Shown here in pieces: positions 46,042 through 59,428 of a DNA stretch of 64,000 nucleotides. The notes beneath the pieces were generated by a model, which saw only the letters and a program-made list of their open reading frames with translations, did no database searches and was not told where the DNA came from. Position 1 is the stretch's first letter, and every line of letters starts with the position of its first letter. A program made the position numbers and the translations under genes. The stretch lies in the NCBI GenBank assembly GCA_014529385.2, contig CM043962.1, positions 38,531,098-38,595,097 of the forward strand, in the 5' to 3' direction. This DNA comes from Adiantum capillus-veneris. Taxonomy: Eukaryota; Streptophyta; Polypodiopsida; Polypodiales; Pteridaceae.

Positions 46042-46117
46042 GTTCACCTTCTCTGCACGCTCTCAAGACAGCCATGGCAGCTCCTTGATGGCATCCACCC
46101 TAGACACAGTCCTTTCA
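45834..46117 (+). repeat. 5' LTR of middle element
   Basis: 284 bp, including a (CT)n run at ~46014-46041. Followed by the PBS-like word at 46120-46130. Confidence 0.85.
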
Positions 46118-46173
46118 AGTGGTATTAGAGGCTAGAAGAGCATCTCAAAATGTCATGGACTTTGAGGTGGTTC

Positions 46174-46351
46174 TGAAGGAACTGTGCAGGAGAGAAGAGG
46201 AAGGAGAAGAGCACACGACACATAGATATGGGTGGGGAGGCTCAATCAGTGAGAAGCCCCCTATACACTTATGCTATGTATAAGGTATACAAGTGAGTGA
46301 GCGTCCAGACTCTGGGCGGTCGGGCAAGGCACAGGCGCCTATACCCCAACA
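46174..46351 (-). repeat. 3' LTR of the small copia derivative
   Basis: 178 bp; matches 49371-49548 with a handful of substitutions. Confidence 0.92.
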
Positions 46352-46430
46352 ACCTCCCACTTAAAGGTGACTGTGCCTTTAAGCAAGGAAACCTAGTCTA
46401 AAGACTACAAAAGGCGAGAGAAAATCGCTC

Positions 46431-47249
46431 TCAACTGATGCCCACTGGCTGGTTGTGATTGTGTGCATCCGGCTCTCCTGCTCCCGTGTAAGTCCATACA
46501 CCACCAGATGTACCGTACACGTATTGCAAGTATGTACGCAATACCTGCATATCTCTCTCGTGCACTATGCCATCATCAGTCAACAAACAACTGACAACCC
46601 CAACAGCAAATGCTCCCACTGCAGCTACGATATCCGGTCTCAAGATCATCATCTCCTACATGAGACCACCGAATGCCAATGCAATGCTAGCGGGCCCTGC
46701 TAGCTCTACGGAACATGCATCAACATATATATGCCTGGCAATAGGCATCTCTGACTAAAAAGGCGTGTCAGCCACATTCATCTCCTGACTATCCGCAAAA
46801 GACGCATCAACCTGTTGTGCAACCTCAGAGCAAACCAGCTACTCTAGGTGTCTGCTGGAAGACATATCCTGCACAACTATATCCCCATGCTCACTGTCGA
46901 GCATAGAAAGGAATGATTGCATAATCGCTGACGTCTCAGCCTCCTCTGCAATCATCCACTGCAAACATGACCACTCAATCTGCTGTGACTCACTATAGCT
47001 CTCATGCTCTAACTCCTTATGCATAGACTCTTGCACAACGTCCTCCTGTCGTGACTCACTAGAGCAAGACCGCTCTACCTGTCTATCCTGTATAGAAGTA
47101 TCTCGCACAACTGACTCTCTGCTTTGCTCAGTCACTAGCAAAGCATGCATGTCTGACTCTGTCACCTCTCTGTGTGACTGCTCAAGTCGTGCCCCAGCTG
47201 TGTGCACAACAAGCTCACTACTCTCTACTCCATGCAAAGCACCCTGCAA
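46431..47249 (-). pseudogene. Small copia derivative: residual linker and RT/RNase H-like end
   Basis: An acidic, Ser/Glu-rich frame (47249-46839; ESDMHALLVTEQSRES, EEAETSAIMQSFLS) resembles the integrase-RT linker. It is followed by a stretch with VLRTYLQYVYGTSGGVW that recalls the copia LRY.KGT motif before RNase H. Assignment rests on weak pattern matches. Confidence 0.4.
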
Positions 47250-47408
47250 CCCATGAGCAAAAGAGACTGTTCGGGTCTCTCGCTCTCTGCATGGCTATAA
47301 CAAGATTGAGACTCGACCATCTCGCACCAGTACTACGTGCAATGGGTACCATGTGCCAACTCTAGCACCTCTCGCAATCACTAGCGAACCCAAATGCAAC
47401 GCAAAAGA

Positions 47409-47915
47409 TCACTTAAGCAGCGATACGCGACATCCACTATCCCTGAGCTGACCAACGGAGATCAAACTCATCGTCAAATCTGGCACATGGCGCACATCTC
47501 TAAGCACGTACGATGCACCGCTCGGTAATGAAAGTCTCACATCTCTTGAACTAGCAATCTCATGCAGTGACCCATCTGCCAATCGCACACTACCATGCAC
47601 TCTGCTAGAATAGCTACTAAACCAGTCACGATACGGAGTGACATGAAAAGTAGCGTCCCTGTCTAGTACCCACTGCAAAAGAAGTGCACTATCCTCAGAC
47701 GTCAAAAAATCAGGAGTAATATAGGAAGCAAATGTGACCTCACTATCACTAGGGTACTCAGACAGTGTATCTGATCCTGCAACTGTCAAGTCAACAGAGC
47801 TTATAGCATCTACTGCATCCTTGAGACTAGCCTGTCTCTTGTGCTGTCTCATATGATGAAAGCATCACCGTCTAATGTGCCCTGTGTGACCACAATGCCA
47901 ACATCTCAAGTGTTG
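47409..47915 (-). pseudogene. Small copia derivative: zinc knuckle and protease
   Basis: A CCHC knuckle CWHCGHTGHIRR-stop-C is readable at ~47.86-47.91 kb with TGA inside. Protease follows (LLQWVLDRDATFHVTPYRDW), where DSGA of active copia proteases is DRDA, so the catalytic motif is altered. It ends RHVPDLTMSLISVGQLRDSG, the usual start of the GAG-pre-integrase region. Confidence 0.8.
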
Positions 47916-49356
47916 ACATGAACGAGAACACCGTCTCTCATGAGTCATTGTCCGAGACTCGAAAGTCTCACACATATTGACTACTATAAGTGAATGTCAA
48001 AAATAACCAAGAGCTGTAACTCTACTCTAGGTACGGTAGCAATGAAATGCACTCAACTAATCCAAAAGAAGCAACCTGCAACGAGAAAATGCTCTCAAAA
48101 AAATAGCTCACCAGCACCTACAATGCTCATCCGAAATCTCTCGCAGTAGTGTAACCACACTGTGCTCCACAAATGGCAATGATGCAAATCCCAAATGCCA
48201 AGTGTACGAGGCTCCTGTAGAGTAAACCAAGCTCCTGTATGGCTGTAAAATATGGCTGCAAATCAGCCCCAAAATTCAGCTCTTAAACAACTACATAAAC
48301 AAGTCACAAACGTGTCCCAGATCAGCCTACAACTGAGCCATACATGGACACCTGCAAAGAGGAAACAATGGCTGAAAATTCAGCGCCCACATAAGCCCTC
48401 AAACCTGCCTGTAAACTTGTAAACCTGTAGCTAAAACCTGTTGAAAAACCTCAAGCCATTAGTGCTCAAATCCGGCTACCTAGCTCGTAGCCACACAAGC
48501 ATACATCACAATATTCACTCTTGTGAATGTGCCAAGATAACTATACACCTGTCAAACCGTGAGCTAATCACCAAGCCCACATTGTGTAGTATCGATGCAT
48601 ACATGCACTAAGCTCCCACCTGCAGAGAACACCGCACGTAATCACTGAGTGTAATCGCAATCACAACCTGGATCACATCAACTTATGCGCATAAAACTCC
48701 TGGGAAAATTTCTCCAGAGTTTCGATGCACAATGGCTATCAATACAAAATAACCGTTGTCCTGCAAGCTCAATACAATGAGCAATCAATGCGCATCAAAC
48801 TACACTCAACATACATGCATAAGCTCTGCAAACCTGTGTACAACAAATGCTCACAAAGAGTACCACAGGTGACCATACATATCATCCAAAACCAACCTCT
48901 GCACTTGCTCACAAGATCTACTACTCACCACATAAGCATACATAGAGCATTACCCACTCAAAGACCATGTATGCAAGCCACAACACTGCAGAAGAACCAC
49001 TCAACTGCAACTGGCAACACTTGTGGGAGTACTAGACTCAACCTGTACCTGGAAGTCAAACCCGATCTTGTAACACCTGCAAATGCTCACAATCGAGCAA
49101 ATCAAACCAATCCACCTCCTGCTTGCTCTACACAAGACGGGTTTCTTTGCGGCTGAAACCTATCTTCTGATGTAGTGCTCAGAACGAGATTCTGAGGGCA
49201 TAAACAGCTTCAAAAGGGGGGTAAAACCTCAAGTCACCTACTCGGGTCACCTGACGCAAATGCTCCCGGAACGCCAAGTGTGAATTTCCAAGCTCCGGAT
49301 CTAGAATCTTCCTGAAAAGTGCGCGCGTGTGATTACGCAAAAACGCACTGAACTTG
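47916..49356 (-). other. Small copia derivative: leader/gag region, too decayed to read
   Basis: Between the PBS and the zinc knuckle no gag motif survives on the minus strand. A 143-codon plus-strand frame here (48725-49156) is repetitive in composition and I do not accept it as a gene. Confidence 0.5.
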
Positions 49357-49368
49357 GCTCTGATACCA
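49357..49368 (-). promoter_or_regulatory. PBS of the small copia derivative
   Basis: Minus-strand TGGTATCAGAGC, two bases inside the right LTR. Confidence 0.93.
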
Positions 49369-49370
49369 AT

Positions 49371-49548
49371 TGAAGGAACTGTGCAGGAGAGGAGAGGAAG
49401 GATAAGAGCAGACGACACACAGATATGGGTGGGGAGACTCAATCAGTGAGGAGCCCCCTATACACTTATGCTATGTATAAGGTATACAAGTCAGTGGGCA
49501 CCCAGGCTCTAGGCAGCCGGGCAAGGCACAGGCCCCTATACCCCAACA
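49371..49548 (-). repeat. 5' LTR of the small copia derivative
   Basis: 178 bp, equal in length to the other LTR. Confidence 0.92.
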
Positions 49549-50057
49549 GGTTCTAGGTGCAGGGGAAGAGCCATGCATGTAAATTTTTGCTCCATGTGTT
49601 CCACAACGCTACCTCAAAACGATGTGGAAAAACTCCCAAGCAGTGCTATGACAACATCTAACGTCGTCTAGGTGGGTGCAATAGAGAAGGGTTTGCAACA
49701 TTTGATACGTATCCACAAGACCTAGATGGTGCATCTCAAACCGTTGTCGCCTGTGGGCAGATAGCCACAACACCACCAAGCTTTTTCTAGGCATTGTTGT
49801 AAATATTTTTGAAATGATGTAGCAAATCTTTATAGCAAAAAATGTGTTGCTTTCTAAAACGCTATCTATAGGTATTCAACAAGATTTTTAAAATGCTACA
49901 ACCTATGAGTGCAAGGCTCTTGACAATGTGCATGGAGTTTGGGGACAACCTCTCAAAGTGCCTACTACAGATGGGACATATTGAAATGCTGCTGTTTGTA
50001 GAGTTAGTGGGTGAACAATTGGTGCGCATACCAAAATTCCTACTACAAGCAGCGGAA

Positions 50058-50522
50058 TGAGCTGGATGTGTTCAAATAGATATTCCAAGTTGGTACTTAG
50101 AACTAAAGATGTCAGACTTAGATAGCACTTCAGACAAAGACTTCGGAAAACTGGAAGTGAAAAGATAGAACACTGGAACTGGAAACACAAGATATTGTAA
50201 TTGAAACTGGAACATGAATTGTATTCAAAATATCAGATTACAACTGGTAAGTCTCCAGTATGCCATAGTAGGCTTTTGAATTACAGAAAGAGAGAGTGCA
50301 ACAAATGATTACAAAGTGATACAAAGTGTACAAGTAGCTCATAATCTAGGCGTCTAATGATTCTAGGGAGTCCAAAGTCCTACAAAATCAGTAACGGGTC
50401 CTATTTATAGGCCACTAGACTGGTGTCTAGTGGACTGTACCATGTCAATTACTGCAGTAACTTGCAGGTTATTGCTTCTGGAAGCTTCATACGTCTGCCA
50501 ATCTTGCTAGAGGTAGCTCCCA
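50058..50522 (-). repeat. 3' LTR of the gypsy element (outer end truncated)
   Basis: Aligns with 55819-56286. A purine tract (GAAGAGGAGGAACG, minus sense) lies just inside it. Confidence 0.85.
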
Positions 50523-51399
50523 CCTTCTACGTTCCTCCTCTTCTTTCTTGAATTTTGGTATATACCAAAATTTTCAATGACGATTCCCAGACTGTTGGGC
50601 TTGAAGCGTTCTTTGCAAGTTGAGAGGCAAGTTGCACTAGTGGTTGCAAGTAAACTATAGATGGGTGAACTTTTTGCATAGTTATATGTATCCTTGCCAT
50701 GAATGCTCCACTAGTAGCTGCCCATCCTTGATCTTCACGCTCTACTTGTGACTTGTCAAACATGCATTTCCTTGTCCGATTAATGATTAATGGGGAGAGA
50801 TTTGTTTCGGGATTTGGTTTATTTTCCACTTGGGACTGGCATGTGCTATGAATGGTTTAGATGTCTCTAACTGGATGACTGAAATTTGCAATGGTACTAG
50901 TGTTGAGTCTAGTTGTAAGGCCAAAATTGGTACTGGTGCTAACTCATCTATTGGTTGCATAACTGAACTGACATAGAACAAGTCTAGTAGTTCCCCTTCT
51001 GGTTTGGGCTCTGGCCCTGGTTCAACTGGAACCCCTTCTATTTTGAAATAATATAGCTTAATCTTGGCCCCATTGTATACTTTAGGCTATAGTAGACTTG
51101 ACAAATCTTTCAGTCTCACTGTTCCATTTGAGAATACCCAATCAACCTCATAGGGCACCACCCACGCTATTTTCATATTCTGTTTCTTTGGTCCTAGTTT
51201 GGAATGGTAGTTCAAAACTAAGTCACCCCTCTAGAACTCTCTGACCTTAATTCTACTGTCATGCCAATTCTTCCTTCTCTATTGCACCATTTTTTCTTCC
51301 AACATAGCCCTCTTTTGTATCTCATCCAGCTGTAGTAGATCATCCAATCATTGCTTTAGGTTTGTTTTTTAAATCCATACCATACTCAACTGCCATTCG

Positions 51400-54300
51400 T
51401 AAACTTGGAATTACAACTTCCATGGGCACTACTACTTCTGTTCCATAAACCAGTTTAAATGGAGTCATTTTCGTAGTGATTTTGTAAGCAGTTCGGTAGG
51501 CCCATAGTGTTGTCTAAAGTCTAGCATCCCACTAGTGTGGTTCCTTCCAAACAATCTTTGTAAGGATGGTTTTGATGGTTTTATTATTGCTTTCAATTTG
51601 GCCATTACATCTGGGGTAATATGGTGTTGACTTCTTATGTTTGATTGAAAACATCTCCATGAGAATTTCCATCGAATCATTAATGAAATGGTGCCCTGGT
51701 CTGACACTATTTCAATAGGATATTCATATCTACACATGATATTCTCATAGATAAATGAAGCAGTAGACCTAGCAGTGTTATCTGGAAGTGCTTTAGCCTC
51801 TACCCATTTGCTGACATAGCACGTAGCCATAATAATGTACTTGTTCTTTCTGGGAGTCCCCTTCTTGAATGGTCCCATGAAGTCAAGTCCCAATTTCATA
51901 AAAACTCACAATGGCTGAATTGGAATTAATGTACCCCAAGAATGAACTCAATTTTGAAACCATGGTTGGTGCCCTGGCCTATTGAATACTCTTAATCTTA
52001 TCTTCATCCATCTCAATGTCATTTCTTGAAACAATATGTCCCAGTAGCTGACCTTTCCAGACCATAAAAACAGACTTGAATGGATTTAAACACATCTTCT
52101 TCTCTCTGCACCTCTTGAAGACCATTTCCAAAAACAGTATGTGCATTTCTTTAGTGGAAAAGACAATAAATATACTTCCTTCAGATTCGCACGTTCCCAG
52201 GTGAATACGTCTTTGTATTTGTGGAATAGTACCTTGGATTTTTCCTTGATCTCTAGCTTCAGATGTTTGTTGAATTTTTATCATTCTGGGATTCTCCTCT
52301 GAGCCGAGATTCCATTGTTCTAATTATTGATCATTTGGAAGCAATCAACTAGGCCCACCAATACCATATTAGTGAATTGGGAATTTCCCAACTCTCACTT
52401 TTAAAATGAGATGAAGATTTGACCACATGGAAAAATCTTAGCCAAAGTTCTGAGAGCATGGCTCAAAAGAGCTTTTCAAGTACTACCTTGTGGAAGTAGT
52501 TGGCCTTAGTAAATAGCTTGATATTTGTCCATATGGCCAAAAATTTAACACATTGGTGATTCCCAAATTAGCCAATGACTCTGCTTCCTTGTTTGTCCTA
52601 ATACCAAACAACATAGTCATTGAATGGATGAATGACTTCTAGTATATCATTTTGAACCTCATAAGAATCATTCACTGGAATGGGTTCTAGTATGAAGTTA
52701 AGATTTTCTGGTGTAGAATGATCTGGTTCTCAACCGTCAATCTAAACTGATCTCTTCCCAATGTTCAACTCAGTAAATTGTTTTGGATATTGCTAATTAT
52801 GACGTTCTGCATGTTCCTTGTCCCCATCAGAACTACAGTGAGATCAATTTTTGTGAGGGAAAAAATATTCATGGAGGCTAGCATCCTCTCAATCTTCTTC
52901 ATATCGTACTTCTTACACTGCTCTTTTTGTCTCGATGCTTTCCTCCATGTCTTGGTGTTGTCTGTCTTTATCTGAATTCTTCTACTAGAGCCATGAATAT
53001 TCATGGAGGCTAGCATCCTCTCAATCTTCTTCATATCGTACTTCTTACACTGCTCTTCTGGTCTCGATGCCTTCCTCCATGTCTTGGTGTTGTCTGTCTT
53101 TATCTGAATTCTTCTACTAGAGCTATGAATAGTTAATGTTTGGTTTATATAGTCATGGATAGCTCCAACAGTTTTGAGCCATGGTCTTTCTAGCAATATA
53201 CCATAAGCTCCTTGAACATCCAACACCAAAAGGCTAGTTTTGAACTTTACCTTTCCCACCCTTATCTGCATGTTTTTCATAAGACCAGTGGCTTGCACTT
53301 CTCTAAGATCTACCATCCTTATTTTGAATGGAGCTAGCTTCATCTCTATATTCCTAGCTTTTGTCAAAGATGCTCTCCTAGAATGTTCACCCCTGTTCCT
53401 CCATCCTGAATGACACCAAATAATGGTCCCCATTGTTTTTTGAGCTTATAGTCTATCTGGATTACTGAAACTTCATCATCTTTGATGGCTGCCAAATCCA
53501 TCGTTCTTGCCTCTGCTTCAACTTTTCTCTTTTGTTTGATCAATTTGGCCTCCTCAGGCAATGTGTGTCGAATGTCGTCTAATTCCACTGTCAATTTCTG
53601 AATTCATTCACAAACCTTGACATATATTTCATCTTGCTCATTTTCCAAGCTTCCGTTGTCTGAACCAGAAGACTTCTTCTTATGAGAATATTCACAGTTC
53701 CATTTTGTTGCATGTAGTTGTTGGATGGCTCCGTCATGAATCCACTTGATTCTTTCCTAGGCCAATGTTTCCAACCTCATCCAAGTCTTCTCTAACTTGC
53801 CTTGTTTCTTCTACCAGGCTTTGTAGTGCAGCAATCATAGACTCATCAAGCCTGTCTACTACCTTCTCCGATCTTGGTTCTAAAGATTGGGGTGGTATCT
53901 TGTAAATGGTCTAAGCTTCTAAACTTTTAGGTCATTCTGGCAGCTTTCTTGACAAGGTTTTAGTTATTTTGGTTGCAATCTCCCTCTGTTCTTACCATTC
54001 ATCTACAATCTTCTCTTTACCCTTAGCCTTCCAGACCTCCTCTATTGTTCCCACTTTTTGGCATCAGCAATTTGATTGTCTTATTTAGTAGGGGATCTCT
54101 TCAATCACTACTCCCTTGCTTTTGGTAACCACTCTTACTGGTACTGGCTCTAGTGGTTTATGTTCAGCTACCTCTGGTTTTGGCATTTCTAGACACTGAG
54201 CTGCAAAGTGGCCATACTTGCCAGATCTATTGCAGTTCATGTTCCTCTTGGAGACGTCTCCTCTACCTCTCCCTCTCCCGGCTCCATTCTAGCAGCATCC

Positions 54301-55250
54301 CCTGCCTGGTCTAGTGCATGTAGTGGCTTCATTTTCCCTAGACCCACTGGCTCCATTAGCCTTGGGTGCTTCTGGATTGGTAAGTGTGATAATTGATGGG
54401 TCTTCTCCCTTTTCAGAATGTGGATCCTAATCCCACAATTGATGGGTCTTCTCCCTTTTCAGAATGTGGATCCTAATCCCACAATTGTTCTAGACATGAC
54501 CAAAGGCCTTGCAATATGTACATTGGAATTGCAATATATACATTGGGAACACTCATTTGACATGTGGTTCTTTGATCGACTTTTGGAACACCATATTTTT
54601 GCTTTCTGCACATATGGTCTCGTCTTGTCTATCTCAACAATTTTCTTAGATATTTCTGGTTCGATACCCTTTCTTTGCTTTACCTTTGTCATCTGGCTCA
54701 CTTTCAGAAGAATTAGAACTAGAACTGGATCTCAAACTCTCTTTAATAGAATATTCATTGTTACTGGATTGTCTTCTCTTGTGGCCCTTCTCCTTCTTCG
54801 CCTGCTTTTCTAATTTCAGTGCTCTTCTTACTAGATCATTGAATTTCTTTGTTGGTGACGGTATCTCTTGGTCTCTAAACTTCTTACTCTTGAAGCCATT
54901 TAGGAACCAAGCTCTCATTCTTTTTTTCTCTGAGGGAGGTTCTTGCAGTTTTCTGGTAAATTCTTTAATTTTCTCCACATAACTTCAGACCAACAACTTG
55001 CCTTGCTTGATCTTGTCAAGATCACAGAGAATATCTTCATCCCCCCATTGTATAAATACTCCAATTTAGAGGATTTAATGAGCTTGTGATATGATCTTAG
55101 TCGGCAGGCTGGGTAATGGTAGTACCATTTCCTAGCTACGTCCTTCAGTGTTTGAGGAAAATACTTTCCCAATTCATCTTCATCAATATCCTTCAGCTCA
55201 ACATACTGCTCAAATGCTTGTATGTGTACATCAGGATCATCCTTTTTTCC
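51400..55250 (-). pseudogene. Ty3/gypsy gag-pol, degenerate
   Basis: Gag remnants at 54.5-55.2 kb (KYFPQTLKDVARKWYYHYPA; KKFNDLVRRALKLEKQAKKE). A retropepsin-like region follows at 52.8-53.4 kb (KFKTSLLVLDVQGAYGILLE, RPWLKTVGAIHDYINQTL) and carries a ~129-bp in-frame tandem duplication (52867-53126). RT: FLEMVFKRCREKKMCLNP and QLLGHIVSRNDIEMDEDKIK (52.0-52.2 kb). Integrase: LGLDFMGPFKKGTPRKNKYI and ATCYVSKWVEAKALPDN with IVSDQGT (51.7-51.9 kb). Many stops. A further ~46-bp tandem duplication lies at 54389-54482. Confidence 0.85.
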
Positions 55251-55755
55251 TCCTTTGAATATTGGAAAATATATTTTTTAATCAGTAGAATGTTCCTTGG
55301 TTTTAGTGACTCTGGTCTTGTGTATTAGCTTTGTGTTATGTGGCTTCTTCTTGCCATAGTGATTGGTGCCAGCCTCACAATTCTCTATTTTTGTCTCTGT
55401 CTTTGTGATTGTCTTCTTGATTTCCTTGTTTGATGAGCGATGAGTTTTTTGACTTCTGTCACTTTCATCGGTTTTCTTTTGACTTTGAGATCCATGAGTC
55501 CTATTCCTTCTTTCAATCCTTTTAGCCCTCTACCGCCTAGAATGATTTGAATGCTGTGAATTTCATCAGCAATACCCCCTCCTGGAGAAACCTCAATTTC
55601 ATTCCCAGGGTGTGGATCGGTTTTAGGGCCTACCTTAGTCTCCTATGGAAATCGACTAACCCTCTCTTCATTTTCCATAAAATGAGTTGTTGGTCGTCGA
55701 CCTCTTGTGCTTGATCTAGGTAGTATTGTGAACATACAACAGCTCTAATACCAGT

Positions 55756-56286
55756 TGGGAGATAGTTCGCTTGTCCTAGAGCAGCTTAGCTCGTCCCAGT
55801 ATGATTGCCAAAATGGAATGAGTTGGATGTGTTCAGACAGCTATTCCAGGTTGGTACTTAGAACTAAAGATGTCAGATGTAGATAGTGCTTTAGACGAAG
55901 ACTTCAGAATACTGGAACTGGAAAGACAAAACACTGGAACTCGAAACACAAGATACTATAATTGAGACTAGAACTAGAATTGTATTTAGAATATCAAATT
56001 ACAACTAGTAAGTCTCCAATATGCCAGTAGTAGGCTTTGGAATTACAAAAAGAGAGAGCACAACAAATGATTACAAAGTGATACAAAGAGTACAAGTAGC
56101 TCAAAATCTAGGCGTCTAAGGATTCTAGGGAGTCAAAAGTCCTAAAAAATGAGTAACGGGTCTTATTTGTAGACTGCTAGACTGGTGTCCGACTGACTGT
56201 TCCCTGTCTGTTAAACTGCAGTAACTCACAGGTTACTGCTTCTGGAAGCTTCATACGTCCACCAATCGTGCTAGAGGTAGTTTTTG
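55756..56286 (-). repeat. 5' LTR of the gypsy element
   Basis: 531 bp; the outer end reads gtttttg where the left copy has gctccca, i.e. all differences are transitions, as expected from cytosine deamination. Confidence 0.85.
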
Positions 56287-57057
56287 CCTTCTAGAAGCTG
56301 TTGTATCAAATGGTGGTGAGCGCATCTCAAATGCATGGTGGTGGTTTTGGTGATTTTGCAAGCAGTTACTGAGAGTTTTTTCCAAAAAACCCCATTTATG
56401 AAGGGTGATGCCTTTGGCAAGCCTTGCTGGTGTTGTCAACAACAAGGTACTAGGCATAGATATTCAAGGTTACGGCTCACGATTGCAATAGAGGCAATGC
56501 ATAGACATGTTCAAAATTCCAAGGAAGATTTACAACACGCTCAAACATATAAACAACCACAAGTACAGAGAATATTTGTTTCAAAAAGTCGGTTCCTCAA
56601 CATATGCAAAGTTCCAGATTGTTTTTCCTTGTTTAATGTCATAGAGTTGTTATGGTTATGTCTATTGTCAACACAACCATATATTTTTTTGTCAAAACTT
56701 TATTTTAGCTTATCACTTGTCAGTTATTGCCGTTTCAAAATTGTACATGGTATAGACACTACCACATATAAGTGATAAGACCTTCCAAAATTTGTTCAGT
56801 TCTCAGCTCACTTGTAAACCACTTCTCATGAGGTTAAATTGGGTAAACATCAACCCAAGGTTTGGAAGTAAACCAAAAACTCCATTTGATGGTAGCTATT
56901 TTGACCTACACCTTATATGTTTAAGGGGTGTTTCATTGTCATAGCACTAGGTTATGGGTGTACCAAAATGCTTGCTTGTGAGAGAACCTAAAACTCACAT
57001 TTGACGAGTACACCAAAACTCGAAGTGTCATAAGAGTGGTTAGTCTAGTTCGGACTT
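56287..57057 (+). other. Interior of middle element, no motif recognised
   Basis: Contains a 146-codon plus-strand frame (56335-56775; GDAFGKPCWCCQQQGTRHRY) with no known domain. It may be chance or captured sequence. Confidence 0.4.
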
Positions 57058-57068
57058 GTGGGGGGGAT

Positions 57069-57439
<371 letters not shown>

Positions 57440-57444
57440 CGTTG

Positions 57445-59040
57445 ACCATACACAAGTAGAGTGTACCCACCTTTTCTCCTTTTGTAACCACCAAAGATCC
57501 TTTTGAGATTTTTCAACGTTTGTTTTTAATGTAATATTGTGACCTTCATCGGGCCTTCATCATCCAATTGACATGTAGAGATCAAGTTTTTGCGAAGAGA
57601 GAGAACATGTCTAACATCTTTAAGCTTCCATTCATTTCCATTTGTAGTTTTGACAAAAACTATACTTCTGCCAACAATTGCACAAGCTTCATCATCTTTC
57701 AAGTATACATACCCAAAATTACCTTTAGTGTAAGGTTTGAAATACTCTTTGTGGGGTGTCGCATGGAATGAAGCCCCAAATTCTACTATCCAAGAATTGG
57801 ACACATTGTAAAATGAAAGTATTAAAGATTTTTGCTCCATTTTACCTGCCACATTGGCCTCCAATGTTGGTTGTTGTCTTGAGACTTTAACTCCTTCTTC
57901 TTCTTGGAACATCAAATCTTCCTTCTTGCCGCAATTCTAGCACTCAAGTATTGACTTTGTGCATGACTTACTCCGCCTTGAGCAATCATGACCCCTTTGA
58001 TTCTTGAACCTCTCCTTTGGTCTTTCTCTCATTTCCCCAAATTCTACTATCCAAGAATTGGACACATTGTAAAATGAAAGTATTAAAGATTTTTGCTCCA
58101 TTTTACCTGCCACATTGGCCTCCAATGTTGGTTGTTGTCTTGAGACTTTAACTCATTCTTCTTCTTGGAACAACAAATCTTTCTTCTTGCCGCAATTCTA
58201 GCACTCAAGTATTGACTTTGTGCATGACTTACTCCGCCTTGAGCAATCATGACCCCTTTGATTCTTGAACCTCTCCTTTGGTCTTTCTCTCATTTCCACT
58301 ATGAGTATAGCACTTGATGATTCATCTGTGATTCTTCTTTGCATTTACTCGCTTAAAACAACACCCTCAACATCATCAAACTTGAGAGCATTTGAACCAG
58401 AGGTTGAGCTACTTACAACCATTACAAGGATATCCCAACTATCTCGCACGCAAAGATGGTAGTATGAGGAGAGATCGCACTTCATCGTCGAAGTTGAACT
58501 TCACCAATCAAAGTTGACTTATGTTGGTGTTGAAGTCATTTAGGTGTTCTACAACTGAACCGCTCTCTGCCATTTTTAGATTGAGCAATCGCTTCATGAG
58601 AAATACCTTATTTGATGCCGATGGTTTCTCATAGAGGACGGCAAGCGACTTCATCAAATCCTTCGTGGTCTTTCTTTTTGAATCATTGAAACCCACCATT
58701 GATGCCAAGCAAAGCCGGATTGTTCTCAATGCCTTTCAAGCAGCTTCATCAAGTCCTTCATGGTCTTCATTTTTGAAACATTGAAAGCCACCATTGATGC
58801 CAAGTAGATTCGGATTTTTCTCAATGCCTTTCAATCAAGGAGGTTGCAAGTTTTATCTACCATTGTTATTGGCTTCTTTGCAAAATCGCTTAGTGAAAAA
58901 TAGAGATCCTTTTAGTAGAGATAGTCTTTGGTTTGCATCTTCCAGTGTTGGTAGTATTTACCGTTAAACTTCTTGATCTTGAGCTTATCTTCCTCTTCCA
59001 TCACTCCCACTCAATTCAAGGAATCCTTTACTTTGGATAT
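57445..59040 (-). pseudogene. Outer copia: gag and protease part
   Basis: Gag: LCLASMVGFNDSKRKTTKDL, MKRLLNLKMAESGSVVEHLN and DFNTNISQL (58.5-58.7 kb), typical UBN2 gag. Protease: NSWIVEFGASFHATPHKEYF (~57.77 kb), with EFGA in place of DSGA; then LKDVRHVLSLRKNLISTCQL. A ~259-bp tandem duplication (57775-58033 and 58034-58292) and a ~90-bp one near 58650-58832 disrupt it. The frame meets the insertion point at 57440. Confidence 0.85.
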
Positions 59041-59117
59041 TTTAGCTCTTAGTAAATCATGCTTTAATACCAATTGTTAGAAACTAACAATTGATATTTT
59101 AGCTCTTAGTAAATCCT

Positions 59118-59129
59118 GCTCTAATACCA
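59118..59129 (-). promoter_or_regulatory. PBS of outer copia element
   Basis: Minus-strand TGGTATTAGAGC next to the right LTR. A second, duplicated copy (gctttaatacca) lies ~56 bp to the left because of a local duplication. Confidence 0.85.
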
Positions 59130-59131
59130 AT

Positions 59132-59199
59132 TGTTAGAAACTAAGGCCTTAGATGAATAGAGAATAAAGTGGTCACGTAATGGAGACATAATTCACACA

Positions 59200-59280
<81 letters not shown>

Positions 59281-59343
59281 ACAATATATGTGGTTCACAC
59301 AAGTGTGGGCTACATCCACTGGAAAAAATCCACTCAATGGATT

Positions 59344-59428
<85 letters not shown>

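Larger units (their letters stand above)
46174..49548 (-). mobile_element. Small copia-derived element with perfect TSD
   Basis: Two 178-bp LTRs (46174-46351, 49371-49548), exact 5-bp target duplication GGTTC (46169-46173 and 49549-49553), and a Met-tRNA PBS (49357-49368, minus). Interior 3.0 kb keeps a gag zinc-knuckle and protease region but lacks recognisable integrase and RT cores, so it is a deletion derivative moved in trans. LTR similarity suggests a fairly young insertion. Confidence 0.93.
50058..56286 (-). mobile_element. Ty3/gypsy element inside the middle element
   Basis: LTR copies at 50058-50522 and 55756-56286 flank minus-strand gag-pol. The right LTR begins TGGGAG and the left one ends CTCCCA, giving the inverted termini. 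A PBS-like TGGTATTAGAGC is read on the minus strand at 55742-55753. The left LTR lacks ~60 bp of its outer end, so that edge is deleted or rearranged, and no target duplication can be read. Confidence 0.85.

Noticed and set aside
48725-49156. 143-codon plus-strand ORF in the small copia derivative
   Set aside because: Lies antisense in the element's leader/gag region; no motif and biased composition.
52778-52975. Membrane-like 65-codon plus-strand ORF
   Set aside because: Antisense of the gypsy protease-region duplication; hydrophobicity comes from the complementary strand.
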